This document shows, piece after piece, positions 7,911 to 17,731 of a stretch of DNA of 64,000 nt (the stretch's first letter is position 1; every line of letters starts with the position of its first letter). A model generated the notes under the pieces. It did not search any database, was not told the origin of the DNA, and worked only from the letters and a program-made list of their open reading frames with translations. The translations under genes and the position numbers were made by a program. The stretch comes from Azoarcus sp. (GTDB lineage Bacteria; Pseudomonadota; Gammaproteobacteria; Burkholderiales; Rhodocyclaceae). The DNA lies in NCBI GenBank assembly GCA_031285965.1, contig JAITVD010000066.1, positions 1 to 64,000 of the forward strand. The letters run 5' to 3'.

Positions 7911-10900
7911 ATGAACGGGAAGGAGCCGCTTTCCTTTGCGGTCACGCGCCGCAGGCGGTTGCGCCGTCTGCTGGGGGGGGGCGCCGCCTTTCTCGTTCTT
8001 GCCGCGATGGCGCTGGTGTGGCTTTTCATGACGCAAACAGGGCTGCGGGCGTTTGCTGCCGTGGCGGCGCGTTCCAGCGGCGGGGCGTTGCGCGTGGAAG
8101 GCATCGAAGGCGCTTTGCACGGCCCGTTTTCCGCAAAACGCCTCGGGCTGGATTTGCCCGCCGCGAGGCTTGAACTCTCCGGGCTGTCGTTTGAGTGGCG
8201 GCCTGCCGCGCTTTTCTCCCGAAAACTTGCCCTGACCCGCATCAGAATCGAAGAAGCGGGTGTTTTCTTGCGAAAGTCCGAAGACGCGCCATCCGAGCCG
8301 CTCAAATTTCCGAAGAATCTGCGCTTGCCGCTTGATGTCGAACTCACGGCTCTGGAAATTGGGCGCGTGAATGTTGTGCCTCATGACGCGCCGCCCGCCG
8401 CCGCACCGCTCTTTGTTCTGCTTGAAGGCAGCCTTTCGCTGGCCGCCGATGCTGAACGCTTCCACCTGCGGCGGCTGGTTGCCAATTTGCCGCAAGGGCG
8501 CGCGGAAATGGAGGGCGAGCTTGGCGTTTTTCCGCCCCATGCCCTGCGTGCCAGCGGGCAACTGGCGGGCGAAGCGTTTTCGGCGCGTCTCGATGCCGAA
8601 GGCAGCCTTGCCGAACCCCTGCTGCGCCTTCGGGCGCAAGGCGGTGGGGCGCAGGGGCAAGCAACGCTCGTTGCCGCGCCGTTCGGGGAATTGCCCCTGA
8701 AAACGCTTGAATTCGACATTGACCGAATCAATCCCGCCCTGTTCGCGTCTGGCTTGCCCAGCGCGGACATTCGCATCCAGGCGAAACTGGCGGCCAACGC
8801 CGCGAACAGCGAAGCGGCGTTGAGCGGCCCGGTGCGGCTCGTCAACAAGCATCCGGTGACGCTCGACGCGGGCGGGCTTCCCGTGTCGGCGTTGAGCATG
8901 GAAGCGAGCTTGGGCGCGGCGCTGGATGAACTGCGGCTCGATCAGCTATTGCTCGAAGGCGGCGGCGGCAGGCTTTCGGGATGGCTGCGCTGGCATAGCG
9001 GGAATAAGGCTGCGGCGAAGGAGGATGCCGCACGAAGCGGTTCCGATGCCGTCCTGCCCGCGCGTTTTGGGCGAATCGTTGCCAGCGTCGAAGCGCAAGG
9101 CATTGACCCGGCTCGCGTTGATAGCCGCCTGCCTTCACGGCGCGTCGAAGGTCGGCTGGAAATGGATGCGGATGATGCGCGGCAGCGGGGACGGCTTTCG
9201 CTCCACACCAGCGGGATGAGCGTCGCGGGCGAGGGCGAAGTCGTGGCCAGCGCCGTGGGCAAGCCGATTTTTGTGCTGAAGCTCGATTTGAACGATTTCA
9301 GCCCCGCCGCCTTTCTTCCGGCATCGCCTCCGGGTTCGATTAAATTGCGTGCCGCCGCCAGCGGCACATTGTCCGAGAAGCCGCTCATCGCCGCGCATTA
9401 CGTATTCGGGGAGAGCCGTTTCAATGGCCGTCCGCTCGCGGGGCGCGGCTTGCTAACGTGGAACGGGGCGCATGTGCGCGATGCTGACATCGGGCTTGAT
9501 TTGGCGGGCAACCGCTTCAGGCTCATCGGCGCGTGGGGAGAGCCGCTTGACCGTCTGGCGCTGGAACTTGACGCGCCCCGCCTCGTGGATACCGGGTTCG
9601 GGCTTCAAGGGCGGTTACGCGCAAGCGGCGTTGTCACGGGCGGGCTGGACGCTCCGGCGGGGACGCTGAAAGCCGATGCCGACAGGTTCCGTTTGCCCGG
9701 AATGCTGGATGTGGCAAGGCTTGCGGCAGAAATGCGCATGGATGCCGGAGAGCGTGGCGCGTTGGCGCTGTCGCTGAAAGCATCGGGGCTGGTGGCCGGG
9801 GACACGCGCTTTGCGGCGCTTCGGCTGGCGGCGCGGGGGCAGCGCGACCGCCATCAGATTCAAATTGAGGCGGACGGGGCGCTCGGCAAAAATCCGCTTG
9901 GCCTTCACGCGAATCTGGAAGGCGGCTGGCGGGAACGCCGCTGGCAAGGCCGAATTGCCGCGCTGGAAAGCGACGGGCGCTGGCCGTTGCGCCTACGCGC
10001 TCCGGCGGCGCTGGAAGCGGGGCTGGCGCCGGAAGAATTCAGCCTGCTCGATGCCGAGTTCGACCTCGATTTCAAGCCTGAACCCAGTTCCGGCCACGCG
10101 GGTCGCCGCCGGAGCGCGGCGGCTCCTCGTAGCGCCGACATCAAGCCGGGGCATCTCCACCTCATCGAGACGCGCTGGCGGGACGGCAACGCCGTCCTGC
10201 GCGGCAAGCTGAGCGGATTGCCCGCGACGCGGATTCCGGGGCTGGAGCAGGGCGGGCGGCGCAGCCCGCTGATGCTTGGGGCGGACTGGGAGATGCGCCT
10301 TGGCGAGAGCGTCGAAGGGCAAGCGCGGCTTTTCCGCGAATCGGGCGATTTTTCCGTGCGCGGGGAACTCTCTACGCGCTTAGGGCTGGAGCGTTTCGAG
10401 GCTTATCTGATTGCACATCAGCAAAAACTGACGTTGGCGCTTGCCACGCACGGGCGCGAGGCCGGAGAGCTTGGGCTTCGGGTCGAGGCGGGGATTGAAC
10501 GCGCAGGGCGGGGCTGGCGGCTTGCTCCCCAAGTTCCTGTGTCGGGAGCCGCTCATCTCGATATGCCATCGCTTGCGTGGCTCGGTCGTCTTTCCCGCGA
10601 AAACATCGAGGTCGACGGGGCGCTGGCTGCCGACATTACCCTGTTCGGCACGCCGGACGCGCCGGATTTGCAAGGGCAGATTCGGGGCAGGGGCTTGCGG
10701 TTTTCCCTCGTCGACCAAGGGCTGCTGCTGGCGGGCGGGCAACTGGAAGCTGGGTTTGCCCATCGCGGCGGGCAGCAGAGCTTGCGGCTCACGAAACTCG
10801 AATTTGAATCGCCCAACCGCGTCAAGCCCGCCGACAAGCGTTTGCCCGTGGCTGAACTGACCGCTACGCCGGGGCGCTTGCGCGTCACGGGGGAAATCGG

Positions 10901-12026
10901 CTTCGGCGCCAAAATGACGGATGCCCAGCGCGGGCAATTTGAATTTACCGCCGAACGCTTGCCCCTGTTGCAGCGCCCCGACCGCTGGCTCATCGTTTCG
11001 GGCGAAGGCAGGGCTGAATTGCGGGGCTTGGCGCTTGACGTGCAGGCTCAGGCGCGGGCTGATGCCGGATACATCGTCGTCGATGACATGCCGACTCCAA
11101 GCCTCGGCGACGATGTGGTCGTGCGGAGCCGAAATGAAGAGGAAAACGCGGCTCCCGCCGCTGGCGAAGGGATTGCCCTCTCCGGCAAGCTCACCGTCGG
11201 GTTGGGGCGTGCGCTCTATCTGTCCGCTTTCGGCGCCGATACGCGCCTCGTGGGCGAGTTGGGCGTGGAACTGCGCCCCTTCGAGCCGCCGAGGACGGTG
11301 GGCGTTATCCGCACCGTTGGCGGGACGTGGCGCGGCTATGGGCAGCATCTCAAGATTGAGCGCGGAGCCATCACTTTTCAGGGCGAGGCGGCAAACCCCG
11401 CCATCAACATCACCGCCATGCGGCGGGGGCTGGAAGTTGAGGCGGGCGTCATGATTACGGGAGATGCGCGGCATCCGCAGGTCAAGCTCGTTTCCGAGCC
11501 TGCTGTGCCGGAACACGAAAAACTCTCGTGGCTCATCCTCGGACGCGCCCCGGACGCGGGCGGCGGCGATATGGCGCTGCTCCTACCCGCCGCGCAGGCT
11601 TTGTTTGGAAGCACGGGTGGCGGGCTGACGGAAGATATTGGCAGCAAACTTGGATTCGACACGTTCAGCGTCGGGCAAGGAGAACTCAACAGCATGCGGC
11701 GCAACCAGACCAGCAAAGTCGTTGGCGGCGGCTCCCGGATCAGCGCCGGCCCCGCGACGGAAAGCGATGTCGTCACTGTCGGCAAGCGGCTGACAAGCGA
11801 CCTTTCCCTGTCTTTTGAACAGAGCCTTGGCGGCGCGGAATCCCTCGTCAAGCTCACCTACCGCATTAGCCGCGAACTGTCGCTCATCGCTCGCGGCGGA
11901 ACCGACAACGCGCTGGATATTTATTACACCTATGTACTGCGCAATAAGGAATGGCGGGAGAGGCGCAGGAAAAGGGATGCTCTTTCCTCTGGTTCGTCCC
12001 CCGCAAACGGGCAAGGGGAAGAATGA
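7911..12026 (+). CDS. tamB: Translocation and assembly module subunit TamB (DUF490)
   Basis: 1371 aa; N-terminal TM anchor; C-terminal TamB-type domain (LGRALYLSAFGADTRLVGEL..., GTWRGYGQHLKIERGAITFQG, PEHEKLSWLILGRAPD, VGKRLTSDLSLSFEQSL). Confidence 0.92.
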   Translation: MNGKEPLSFAVTRRRRLRRLLGGGAAFLVLAAMALVWLFMTQTGLRAFAAVAARSSGGALRVEGIEGALHGPFSAKRLGLDLPAARLELSGLSFEWRPAALFSRKLALTRIRIEEAGVFLRKSEDAPSEPLKFPKNLRLPLDVELTALEIGRVNVVPHDAPPAAAPLFVLLEGSLSLAADAERFHLRRLVANLPQGRAEMEGELGVFPPHALRASGQLAGEAFSARLDAEGSLAEPLLRLRAQGGGAQGQATLVAAPFGELPLKTLEFDIDRINPALFASGLPSADIRIQAKLAANAANSEAALSGPVRLVNKHPVTLDAGGLPVSALSMEASLGAALDELRLDQLLLEGGGGRLSGWLRWHSGNKAAAKEDAARSGSDAVLPARFGRIVASVEAQGIDPARVDSRLPSRRVEGRLEMDADDARQRGRLSLHTSGMSVAGEGEVVASAVGKPIFVLKLDLNDFSPAAFLPASPPGSIKLRAAASGTLSEKPLIAAHYVFGESRFNGRPLAGRGLLTWNGAHVRDADIGLDLAGNRFRLIGAWGEPLDRLALELDAPRLVDTGFGLQGRLRASGVVTGGLDAPAGTLKADADRFRLPGMLDVARLAAEMRMDAGERGALALSLKASGLVAGDTRFAALRLAARGQRDRHQIQIEADGALGKNPLGLHANLEGGWRERRWQGRIAALESDGRWPLRLRAPAALEAGLAPEEFSLLDAEFDLDFKPEPSSGHAGRRRSAAAPRSADIKPGHLHLIETRWRDGNAVLRGKLSGLPATRIPGLEQGGRRSPLMLGADWEMRLGESVEGQARLFRESGDFSVRGELSTRLGLERFEAYLIAHQQKLTLALATHGREAGELGLRVEAGIERAGRGWRLAPQVPVSGAAHLDMPSLAWLGRLSRENIEVDGALAADITLFGTPDAPDLQGQIRGRGLRFSLVDQGLLLAGGQLEAGFAHRGGQQSLRLTKLEFESPNRVKPADKRLPVAELTATPGRLRVTGEIGFGAKMTDAQRGQFEFTAERLPLLQRPDRWLIVSGEGRAELRGLALDVQAQARADAGYIVVDDMPTPSLGDDVVVRSRNEEENAAPAAGEGIALSGKLTVGLGRALYLSAFGADTRLVGELGVELRPFEPPRTVGVIRTVGGTWRGYGQHLKIERGAITFQGEAANPAINITAMRRGLEVEAGVMITGDARHPQVKLVSEPAVPEHEKLSWLILGRAPDAGGGDMALLLPAAQALFGSTGGGLTEDIGSKLGFDTFSVGQGELNSMRRNQTSKVVGGGSRISAGPATESDVVTVGKRLTSDLSLSFEQSLGGAESLVKLTYRISRELSLIARGGTDNALDIYYTYVLRNKEWRERRRKRDALSSGSSPANGQGEE

Positions 12027-12028
12027 GC

Positions 12029-12724
12029 TTAAGGAACCTGCGTGCCCGGCATATAAGAGAGGATGCGCTGGGCGCGGGACTGTAGGAAGGGGCCGAAAGA
12101 GCGGCTGTAGCGGCGCGGATTGGGCAGCATGACGGCCAGCCGCGCGCTTTCCGCCGGTCCGAGGCGGGCGGCGGAAACACGGTAGTAGCGCCGCGCCGCC
12201 GCTTCCGCGCCGAAAATGTTTTCGCCCCATTGCGCCGTGTTCAGATACACCTCCAGTATGCGGCGCTTATCCCACAGGGCTTCAATCATCAACGCGATGA
12301 CCGCTTCCTGGCTTTTGCGAAGATAGCTGCGGCTTGGCGACAGGAACAGGTTTTTTGCGAGTTGCTGCGTGATGGTGGAGCCGCCCGCCCGCGTTTTGCC
12401 ACGGGCAAGGTTCTTTTCCAGCGCGGCTTCGATGCCGTCCCAGTCGAAACCGTCGTGTTCGAGGAAATGGCTGTCCTCGGCGGCGATGACGGCGCGTTTC
12501 AGGTGGATGGATATTTTTTCGTAAGGTATCCAAGTGTGAGCCAGTTTGGCTTTCGGGTTTTTGGCCTGTAACCCGGCTTCCGCGAGGCGCATGAAACGGG
12601 TCTCGGACGGGTTGTGGCTGCGCCAGAACACGAGATGGGCGAAAAACCAGAGCTGCGCCCCGAGCGCGAGCGCGAAAACCAGAGCGAGGCTGCGCCATAG
12701 CCAGCGGAGGACGCGCTTTTTCAA
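12029..12724 (-). CDS. mtgA: Monofunctional biosynthetic peptidoglycan transglycosylase
   Basis: AEDSHFLEHDGFDWDGIEAALEKNL, GGSTITQQLAKNLFLSPSRS, EVYLNTAQWGENIFGAEAAARRYY (GT51); TTG start inferred at 12724, overlapping the aroE stop. Confidence 0.92.
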   Translation of the reverse strand: MKKRVLRWLWRSLALVFALALGAQLWFFAHLVFWRSHNPSETRFMRLAEAGLQAKNPKAKLAHTWIPYEKISIHLKRAVIAAEDSHFLEHDGFDWDGIEAALEKNLARGKTRAGGSTITQQLAKNLFLSPSRSYLRKSQEAVIALMIEALWDKRRILEVYLNTAQWGENIFGAEAAARRYYRVSAARLGPAESARLAVMLPNPRRYSRSFGPFLQSRAQRILSYMPGTQVP

Positions 12725-13560
12725 CGGTGGGAGGCCTGTTGTTTGCCGCGCAGCATGGAGAGCACGGGGGCGCTGTCCGGTCGCATGCCGCGCCAGAGGG
12801 CGAAACTCTCCGCTGCCTGTTCGACCAGCATCCCGAGGCCGTCTTGGATTCGTGCCGCGCCTGTTTTCCGCGCCCAAGCCATAAAAGGCGTGTCGCCCGC
12901 GCCGTACATCATGTCGTAGGCGAGCGCGTCGGGCGCGAAAACGCTGTCGGGCAGGGGAATGCTTTCGTTTGCGAGGCTCGCGGACGTGGCGTTGATGACG
13001 GCATCGAATTTCCGCCCTCCGATGTCCTGAAAGCCTCCGGCGGCAAATGCCGTTTGTCCGACGTGGGGCGCAAAGGCCGCATGGAGTTCCCGCGCTCGTC
13101 CGATGCTGCGGTTGGCGAGCATGAGCGACGCGGGGCGAGTCTGGAGCAGGGGAAAGAGAACGCCCCGCGCCGCGCCGCCCGCGCCGAGCAGCAGCACGTG
13201 GCGGGCAGCGAGCGGGCAGGAGAGATTGATGGCGAGGTCGCGCACCAGCCCGATGCCGTCGGTGTTGTCGCCAACGATAGCCTCATCGGTGAAGGTGAGC
13301 GTGTTGACGGCGCCTGCGAGCTTTGCTCGCTCTGTCAGGCAAGTGGCGAGCGAATAGGCTTCGAGCTTGAACGGCACGGTCACGTTTGCGCCGCGCCCGC
13401 CTGCGGCGCGAAACATCCGCACGGCGTTTGGAAATCCGTCCAGCGGCGCGAGCATCGCCCGGTAGCTCAACGCCTGCCGTGTCTGGCGGGCGAACTCGGC
13501 GTGGATGAAGGGCGAATGGCTATGCTCAACGGGATGGCCGATTAGGGCATAACAATCCAT
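12721..13560 (-). CDS. aroE: Shikimate dehydrogenase
   Basis: YALIGHPVEHSHSPFIHAEFA, GANVTVPFKLEAY, LLGAGGAARGV, DGLGMLVEQAAESF motifs. Confidence 0.95.
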   Translation of the reverse strand: MDCYALIGHPVEHSHSPFIHAEFARQTRQALSYRAMLAPLDGFPNAVRMFRAAGGRGANVTVPFKLEAYSLATCLTERAKLAGAVNTLTFTDEAIVGDNTDGIGLVRDLAINLSCPLAARHVLLLGAGGAARGVLFPLLQTRPASLMLANRSIGRARELHAAFAPHVGQTAFAAGGFQDIGGRKFDAVINATSASLANESIPLPDSVFAPDALAYDMMYGAGDTPFMAWARKTGAARIQDGLGMLVEQAAESFALWRGMRPDSAPVLSMLRGKQQASHR

Positions 13561-13596
13561 TGCGGGCGCGTATCCGGTGGAGGGTGGCGGCGGTCA

Positions 13597-14490
13597 TCAC
13601 CTGTTCCTCACGCCGAGCCTGTCGTTTGTAAACGCCCACGTCCGGGTGATTTCGATGATGTCCGTGTCTTTGGCAATCGCGGGCGGGAAGGGTGCGTAGG
13701 GATCTCCCAGCCTAACGATCCGTTCCGCCGCTTTGTTCAGGACATCGTGCTTTGAAGGACGGTTGATGATGATTTTTTCAATCGAGCCGTCTTTCTTGAT
13801 GGAAACCGTCATCACGAGCGTGTCGTATATCTTGCCGCGCGCGGCGGCTGGATAATTCATTTCGCCGATGCGCTCGGCTTTTGTCCGCCAATCCTCGATG
13901 TATTGGGCAAAACGGTATTCCTGCGTGCGCGCGCCGATTTGCTTGCGGCGCGGGCGCTGGTTGTAGGCGCGCATCTTTTCGGCGATTTCGGCTTCAAGGG
14001 CCAAGCTCATTGCCCTGGCATCTGCCGCGTCCGCGCCTGTGGCGGGCTGCGGCTTGGCGGGCTTGTCCTCGGCGTTTTCCGTTTTGATGGCGACGGCAGC
14101 GCCTTCTTGGGTCAAGACCTGATCGGGTTGCAGTTGCCGTATGGCGGACTGCTGTCCCCGCGTCATGTCGATGAGGTCGTTGCCATCGTGCAGGCTTTGC
14201 TGTGGCGGCAGCGGCGATGTGGCGCGAACGTCCTCGCTGCTGTCGCCGCCTCCGTCAAGATTGGCTTGCGCGAGCGCCTGCGCGTCTTTCGGGGCGGTGT
14301 TGTGGCGGGCGTTGACGAGAACCACGTCAAGATTGGGCGCATGCAGAGGAGGGCGCTCAGGCAGGGTGAACTGGATGAGCATCACCAGAAAGTGCACCGC
14401 GATTGAGCTGACAAAACCAATGGACAGACGCTTGTCCCGGCCGTAGAGGTTTCGTATCGCGGAAAGAAAAGAAGAACGCTTCGGAGCCAT
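13597..14490 (-). CDS. TonB family C-terminal domain protein
   Basis: Single N-terminal TM, low-complexity periplasmic region, C-terminal NYPAAARGKIYDTLVMTVSIKKDGSIEKIIINRPS. Confidence 0.75.
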   Translation of the reverse strand: MAPKRSSFLSAIRNLYGRDKRLSIGFVSSIAVHFLVMLIQFTLPERPPLHAPNLDVVLVNARHNTAPKDAQALAQANLDGGGDSSEDVRATSPLPPQQSLHDGNDLIDMTRGQQSAIRQLQPDQVLTQEGAAVAIKTENAEDKPAKPQPATGADAADARAMSLALEAEIAEKMRAYNQRPRRKQIGARTQEYRFAQYIEDWRTKAERIGEMNYPAAARGKIYDTLVMTVSIKKDGSIEKIIINRPSKHDVLNKAAERIVRLGDPYAPFPPAIAKDTDIIEITRTWAFTNDRLGVRNR

Positions 14491-14566
14491 GTGTCGATTC
14501 TACGCAAGCAATCAGGTCTAGGGCGATTTCGTCGGATAGGACATGAGTGATTAAGTTTTGTTTTGG

Positions 14567-16465
14567 CTAATATTCCGCTTCTTCCCGCGCGTCCAGGCCG
14601 GGTTCGGCAAGGGTGGCAAGGTAGCGGGCGTCGACTTCCACATCGATGAGATCGCTGCCGACAACGCTTAGGCTGATCTTCGAGCCAGGCAGTTGCGGCG
14701 GGAGCGAAGGCATCCTGATAACGAGCGGGATGTCGGCGAGCCGGACGAGATTGTCACGCAAAACAGTGGCCTCATATACCTGAGCGTTGTTTTGACGCAA
14801 CCATCGCACGCACCAGTAACGTTCGATGCGCCGCTGGAATTCGATGTACTCGGCGTAAGCCTGCTCGAAAACGCGCATCGCCTCCAGCAGGTCGGTCGAT
14901 CTGGGCGCAAAGGCCGGGGCGGTTTTGTTGAGCACGGCGATGATTTGCCACTGGTTGACTAAATCGGCGTAACGGCGCAGCGGGGAACTTGACCAAGCGT
15001 AGCAGTCGACGCCAAGCCCTTCGTGCGGCGAGGCGACCGTTGCCATGCGCACTTTGCCGCCGCCCTGCACACGGTACAGGCCGGGCACGTTCGCCTCGTC
15101 GAGCAGCTTGCCCCAAGTGGAATTGGCATGAATCATCAGTTCGGACACGAGCTTGTCCAGCGGAGAGCCGCGCAGGCGCGGGCTGATGCTGATTGCGCCA
15201 GAGCCGTCCGGCGTGTCCTGTTCCCAGTCGACGCTGAAGGCGTAATCGACTTGGTTTCCGTTCCCCGAAGGCTTGCCGCGTCCGGCTTCGAGCACCGTGG
15301 CGAGTTCCCAGAGCAGGGTGAGTTCTTTTTTCCAGGGAAAATCCGAGCCGCTTTTTGTGAGCGCCGCTTCGTTGAAAATCGTCTCGATGTCGTGATGGCG
15401 CAGGTTGGCGACCACCGGCACGCGCTCGATGCGGCTCTCGTGGGAGGTGATGGTCAGGTCGGCGCGCACGTCAAGATAAAGCGATATGGCCGGACGCGCG
15501 CTGCCCTCGTTGAGCGTGAATGCTGAAACCACGTCATCGGGCAGCATCGTGATTTTGCCGCCTGGCATGTAGACGGTAGATAGCCGCCTGCGGGCAATGG
15601 CATCGAGCGGGGAGCCGCGTGCAAAACCCAGAGCGGGCGCGGCGATATGGATGCCGATCCTCCAGTTCCCTCCCGGCTGCGGCGTGACGGAAAAAGCGTC
15701 GTCGATTTCCGTGGTCGTGGCGTCGTCAATTGAAAACGCGGCGACTTCCGCGCAGGGCAGGTCAATTGGGACAACAGGCGGCTCATAGGACGGAAAATCC
15801 GTGCCTTCCGGGAACTGCTCGAACAGGAAACGCTGGCGGTGGTAGTCGTAGCTCGATGAGAGCGCGCCGCATTCCAGCAGCAGCCGTGCCGCAGAAAGCC
15901 CCCGGTCGACGCAGGCCGCTTCCAGCGCCTTGGATTCAAGGCTGTTGCGGTCTGGGCGGTAGAGCAGCCGGGAAACGATGGCGCCAAATTCTGCGGGAAG
16001 CCGCCCCGCAACCAGTTCCGCGCGCATCCGTTCGATGGCTTCGGCCTGAAGGCGTTTTTTTTCCATGCCAACCTTGGCGGCGCGGAGAATATCCTCCGGC
16101 GCTTTGCGGAAACGCCCTTTGCCCCGGCGGTGAAACCACATGGGCGCGGCATGCAGCGAAAAAAGCATCGCGGCGGCCTCTGCCGCGTTTGGCGCGTGGC
16201 CATAATAATCGGCGGCGAATTCCGTAAAAGCGAACTCCTCGTCGCCGCAGACGCTCCACAGAAAATCCGTGTCGAACCCGCTGGCGGCATCCTGCGCGCG
16301 GGCGAGCAGGTCGGCGGGCGCGGGGTCGCGGAATTCGAGCAGCACATTGGCGCGTTTCAGCTTCACGCGCTTGCCGCGAGTGTTTTCCACCTGAAGCGAA
16401 CTGTCGTTATCGGCCAGTACGGTTCCGGCCTTGAAGCTGCCTTCTTCTTCAAATAAGACAAACAT
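14567..16465 (-). CDS. RNase II / RNB-domain exoribonuclease
   Basis: AAFSIDDATTTEIDDAFSV and RRYADLVNQWQI motifs typical of RNB domains. Confidence 0.87.
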   Translation of the reverse strand: MFVLFEEEGSFKAGTVLADNDSSLQVENTRGKRVKLKRANVLLEFRDPAPADLLARAQDAASGFDTDFLWSVCGDEEFAFTEFAADYYGHAPNAAEAAAMLFSLHAAPMWFHRRGKGRFRKAPEDILRAAKVGMEKKRLQAEAIERMRAELVAGRLPAEFGAIVSRLLYRPDRNSLESKALEAACVDRGLSAARLLLECGALSSSYDYHRQRFLFEQFPEGTDFPSYEPPVVPIDLPCAEVAAFSIDDATTTEIDDAFSVTPQPGGNWRIGIHIAAPALGFARGSPLDAIARRRLSTVYMPGGKITMLPDDVVSAFTLNEGSARPAISLYLDVRADLTITSHESRIERVPVVANLRHHDIETIFNEAALTKSGSDFPWKKELTLLWELATVLEAGRGKPSGNGNQVDYAFSVDWEQDTPDGSGAISISPRLRGSPLDKLVSELMIHANSTWGKLLDEANVPGLYRVQGGGKVRMATVASPHEGLGVDCYAWSSSPLRRYADLVNQWQIIAVLNKTAPAFAPRSTDLLEAMRVFEQAYAEYIEFQRRIERYWCVRWLRQNNAQVYEATVLRDNLVRLADIPLVIRMPSLPPQLPGSKISLSVVGSDLIDVEVDARYLATLAEPGLDAREEAEY

Positions 16466-16481
16466 ATGATGGTCGCCGCGC

Positions 16482-17321
16482 TTAATCCGGCAAGTTCCAG
16501 TCCACAAGCCCGAAATGCCAAGTGGCGAATACGGTCAGCCCGAAGATAATCCGATACCAGGCAAATGGAATAAAGGTATGGGTGGAGATATAGCGCAGCA
16601 AAAAGCGCACCGCCCAAATTGCCGAGATGAAGGAAGCCGCGCAGCCGACGGCAAAAAACGGGAGATGTTCCAGCTTGAACAGTTCCCAGTTTTTGTAGAC
16701 ATCCAGCACGGTGGCTCCGAACATGGTCGGGATGGCGAGGAAAAAGGAAAACTCCGTGGCGGCTTTGCGCGACAGCCCGAAAATGACGCCGCCGATGATG
16801 GTCGCGCCCGCGCGCGAAGTGCCGGGAATCATGGACAGCGCCTGCGCGAAGCCGATTTTGATTGCGGTGCTCGCAGTCATGTCGTCGATTTCCGCCTGCT
16901 GCGGGCGGTTTTGAAGAAACCGCTCGACGATGAGAATGACGATGCCGCCGATGACCAGCGCCCCCGCAACGACAAGAGGATTGAACAGAACATCCTTGAT
17001 GACCTTGTGAAACGCCAGCCCTAGAATGACGGCGGGCAGGAAACTCAAGATGAGCATCAGCACGAAACGCAGCGAGCGCGGGTCGCGGGGTTTCAGCAGC
17101 GTGCCGACTGTCACTTCGGCTATTTTCGTCCGGTAAATCCAGCACACCGCGAAGATGGCGGCAAGCTGGATGACGATTTCAAAAACCTTGACGATGCCGT
17201 CGTTTGCGCCAAGCAGGTCGCTGGCGATGATGAGATGCCCCGTTGAGGAGATGGGCAGGAATTCGGTCAGCCCCTCAACGATGCCGAGAAGGATTGCGGT
17301 GATGAAAGTCTGTATGTCCAT
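16482..17321 (-). CDS. uppP: Undecaprenyl-diphosphatase (BacA/UppP)
   Basis: [19 protein letters not shown] and [15 protein letters not shown] motifs; hydrophobic. Confidence 0.95.
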   Translation of the reverse strand: MDIQTFITAILLGIVEGLTEFLPISSTGHLIIASDLLGANDGIVKVFEIVIQLAAIFAVCWIYRTKIAEVTVGTLLKPRDPRSLRFVLMLILSFLPAVILGLAFHKVIKDVLFNPLVVAGALVIGGIVILIVERFLQNRPQQAEIDDMTASTAIKIGFAQALSMIPGTSRAGATIIGGVIFGLSRKAATEFSFFLAIPTMFGATVLDVYKNWELFKLEHLPFFAVGCAASFISAIWAVRFLLRYISTHTFIPFAWYRIIFGLTVFATWHFGLVDWNLPD

Positions 17322-17410
17322 CGGGGAGCGGTTGGTGGAACGCAAAGAGGCGAAGTATATCTGAACCGCCGTTCGCGCCCATGAGCTTAATTTCCCTTTC
17401 TGAAAATGAC

Positions 17411-17432
17411 GATGGGAGCCGAAGCTCCCACC
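17411..17432 (-). terminator. Rho-independent terminator downstream of the tmRNA
   Basis: GATGGGAGC-CGAA-GCTCCCACC hairpin followed on the minus strand by GTCATTTTC. Confidence 0.75.
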
Positions 17433-17439
17433 GGCTGTC

Positions 17440-17725
17440 TTGGGTTACAAGGCTTCAGCGGCCCCGGCAATCAGCTTAAGCAGCGACTGCGAAACGCTCA
17501 TCGTTGGCGTTTATGGATTTGCGCGGATTACGTCCGTCGCCTCTCGGGTTGCCTGCTTGCCTTTGCCCGCCCTGTCGAATCCGGTACACCCCCACCGAAA
17601 CGCATTTGCCTGAAATGGCGCTTCGGTGGAGGTGAGGGGAGTCGAACCCCTGTCCAGAACGTCTCCAACTCGCCGGGATTACAACCATGCGCGGCATTGT
17701 GGGGGATGCGCGTGGAGAATTCAAT
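17440..17725 (-). ncRNA. ssrA: Circularly permuted (two-piece) tmRNA, tag ANDERFAVAA
   Basis: Minus strand order: T-arm and 3' acceptor (GGACAGGGGTTCGACTCCCCTCACCTCCACC, about 17655-17625), about 31-nt intervening segment, 5' acceptor and D-region (GGGGGTGTACCGGATTCGACAGGG, from 17593), then tag GCC AAC GAT GAG CGT TTC GCA GTC GCT GCT TAA (17508-17476). The 7-bp acceptor stem pairs with G3-U. Outer ends are approximate. Confidence 0.9.
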
Positions 17726-17731
17726 CTCCGG

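Noticed and set aside
7461-8852. 463-aa minus ORF opposite trpC and tamB
   Set aside because: Antisense to two well-supported genes; basic low-complexity composition typical of GC-rich shadow frames.
12727-13545. 272-aa plus ORF opposite aroE
   Set aside because: Antisense shadow of a conserved aroE.
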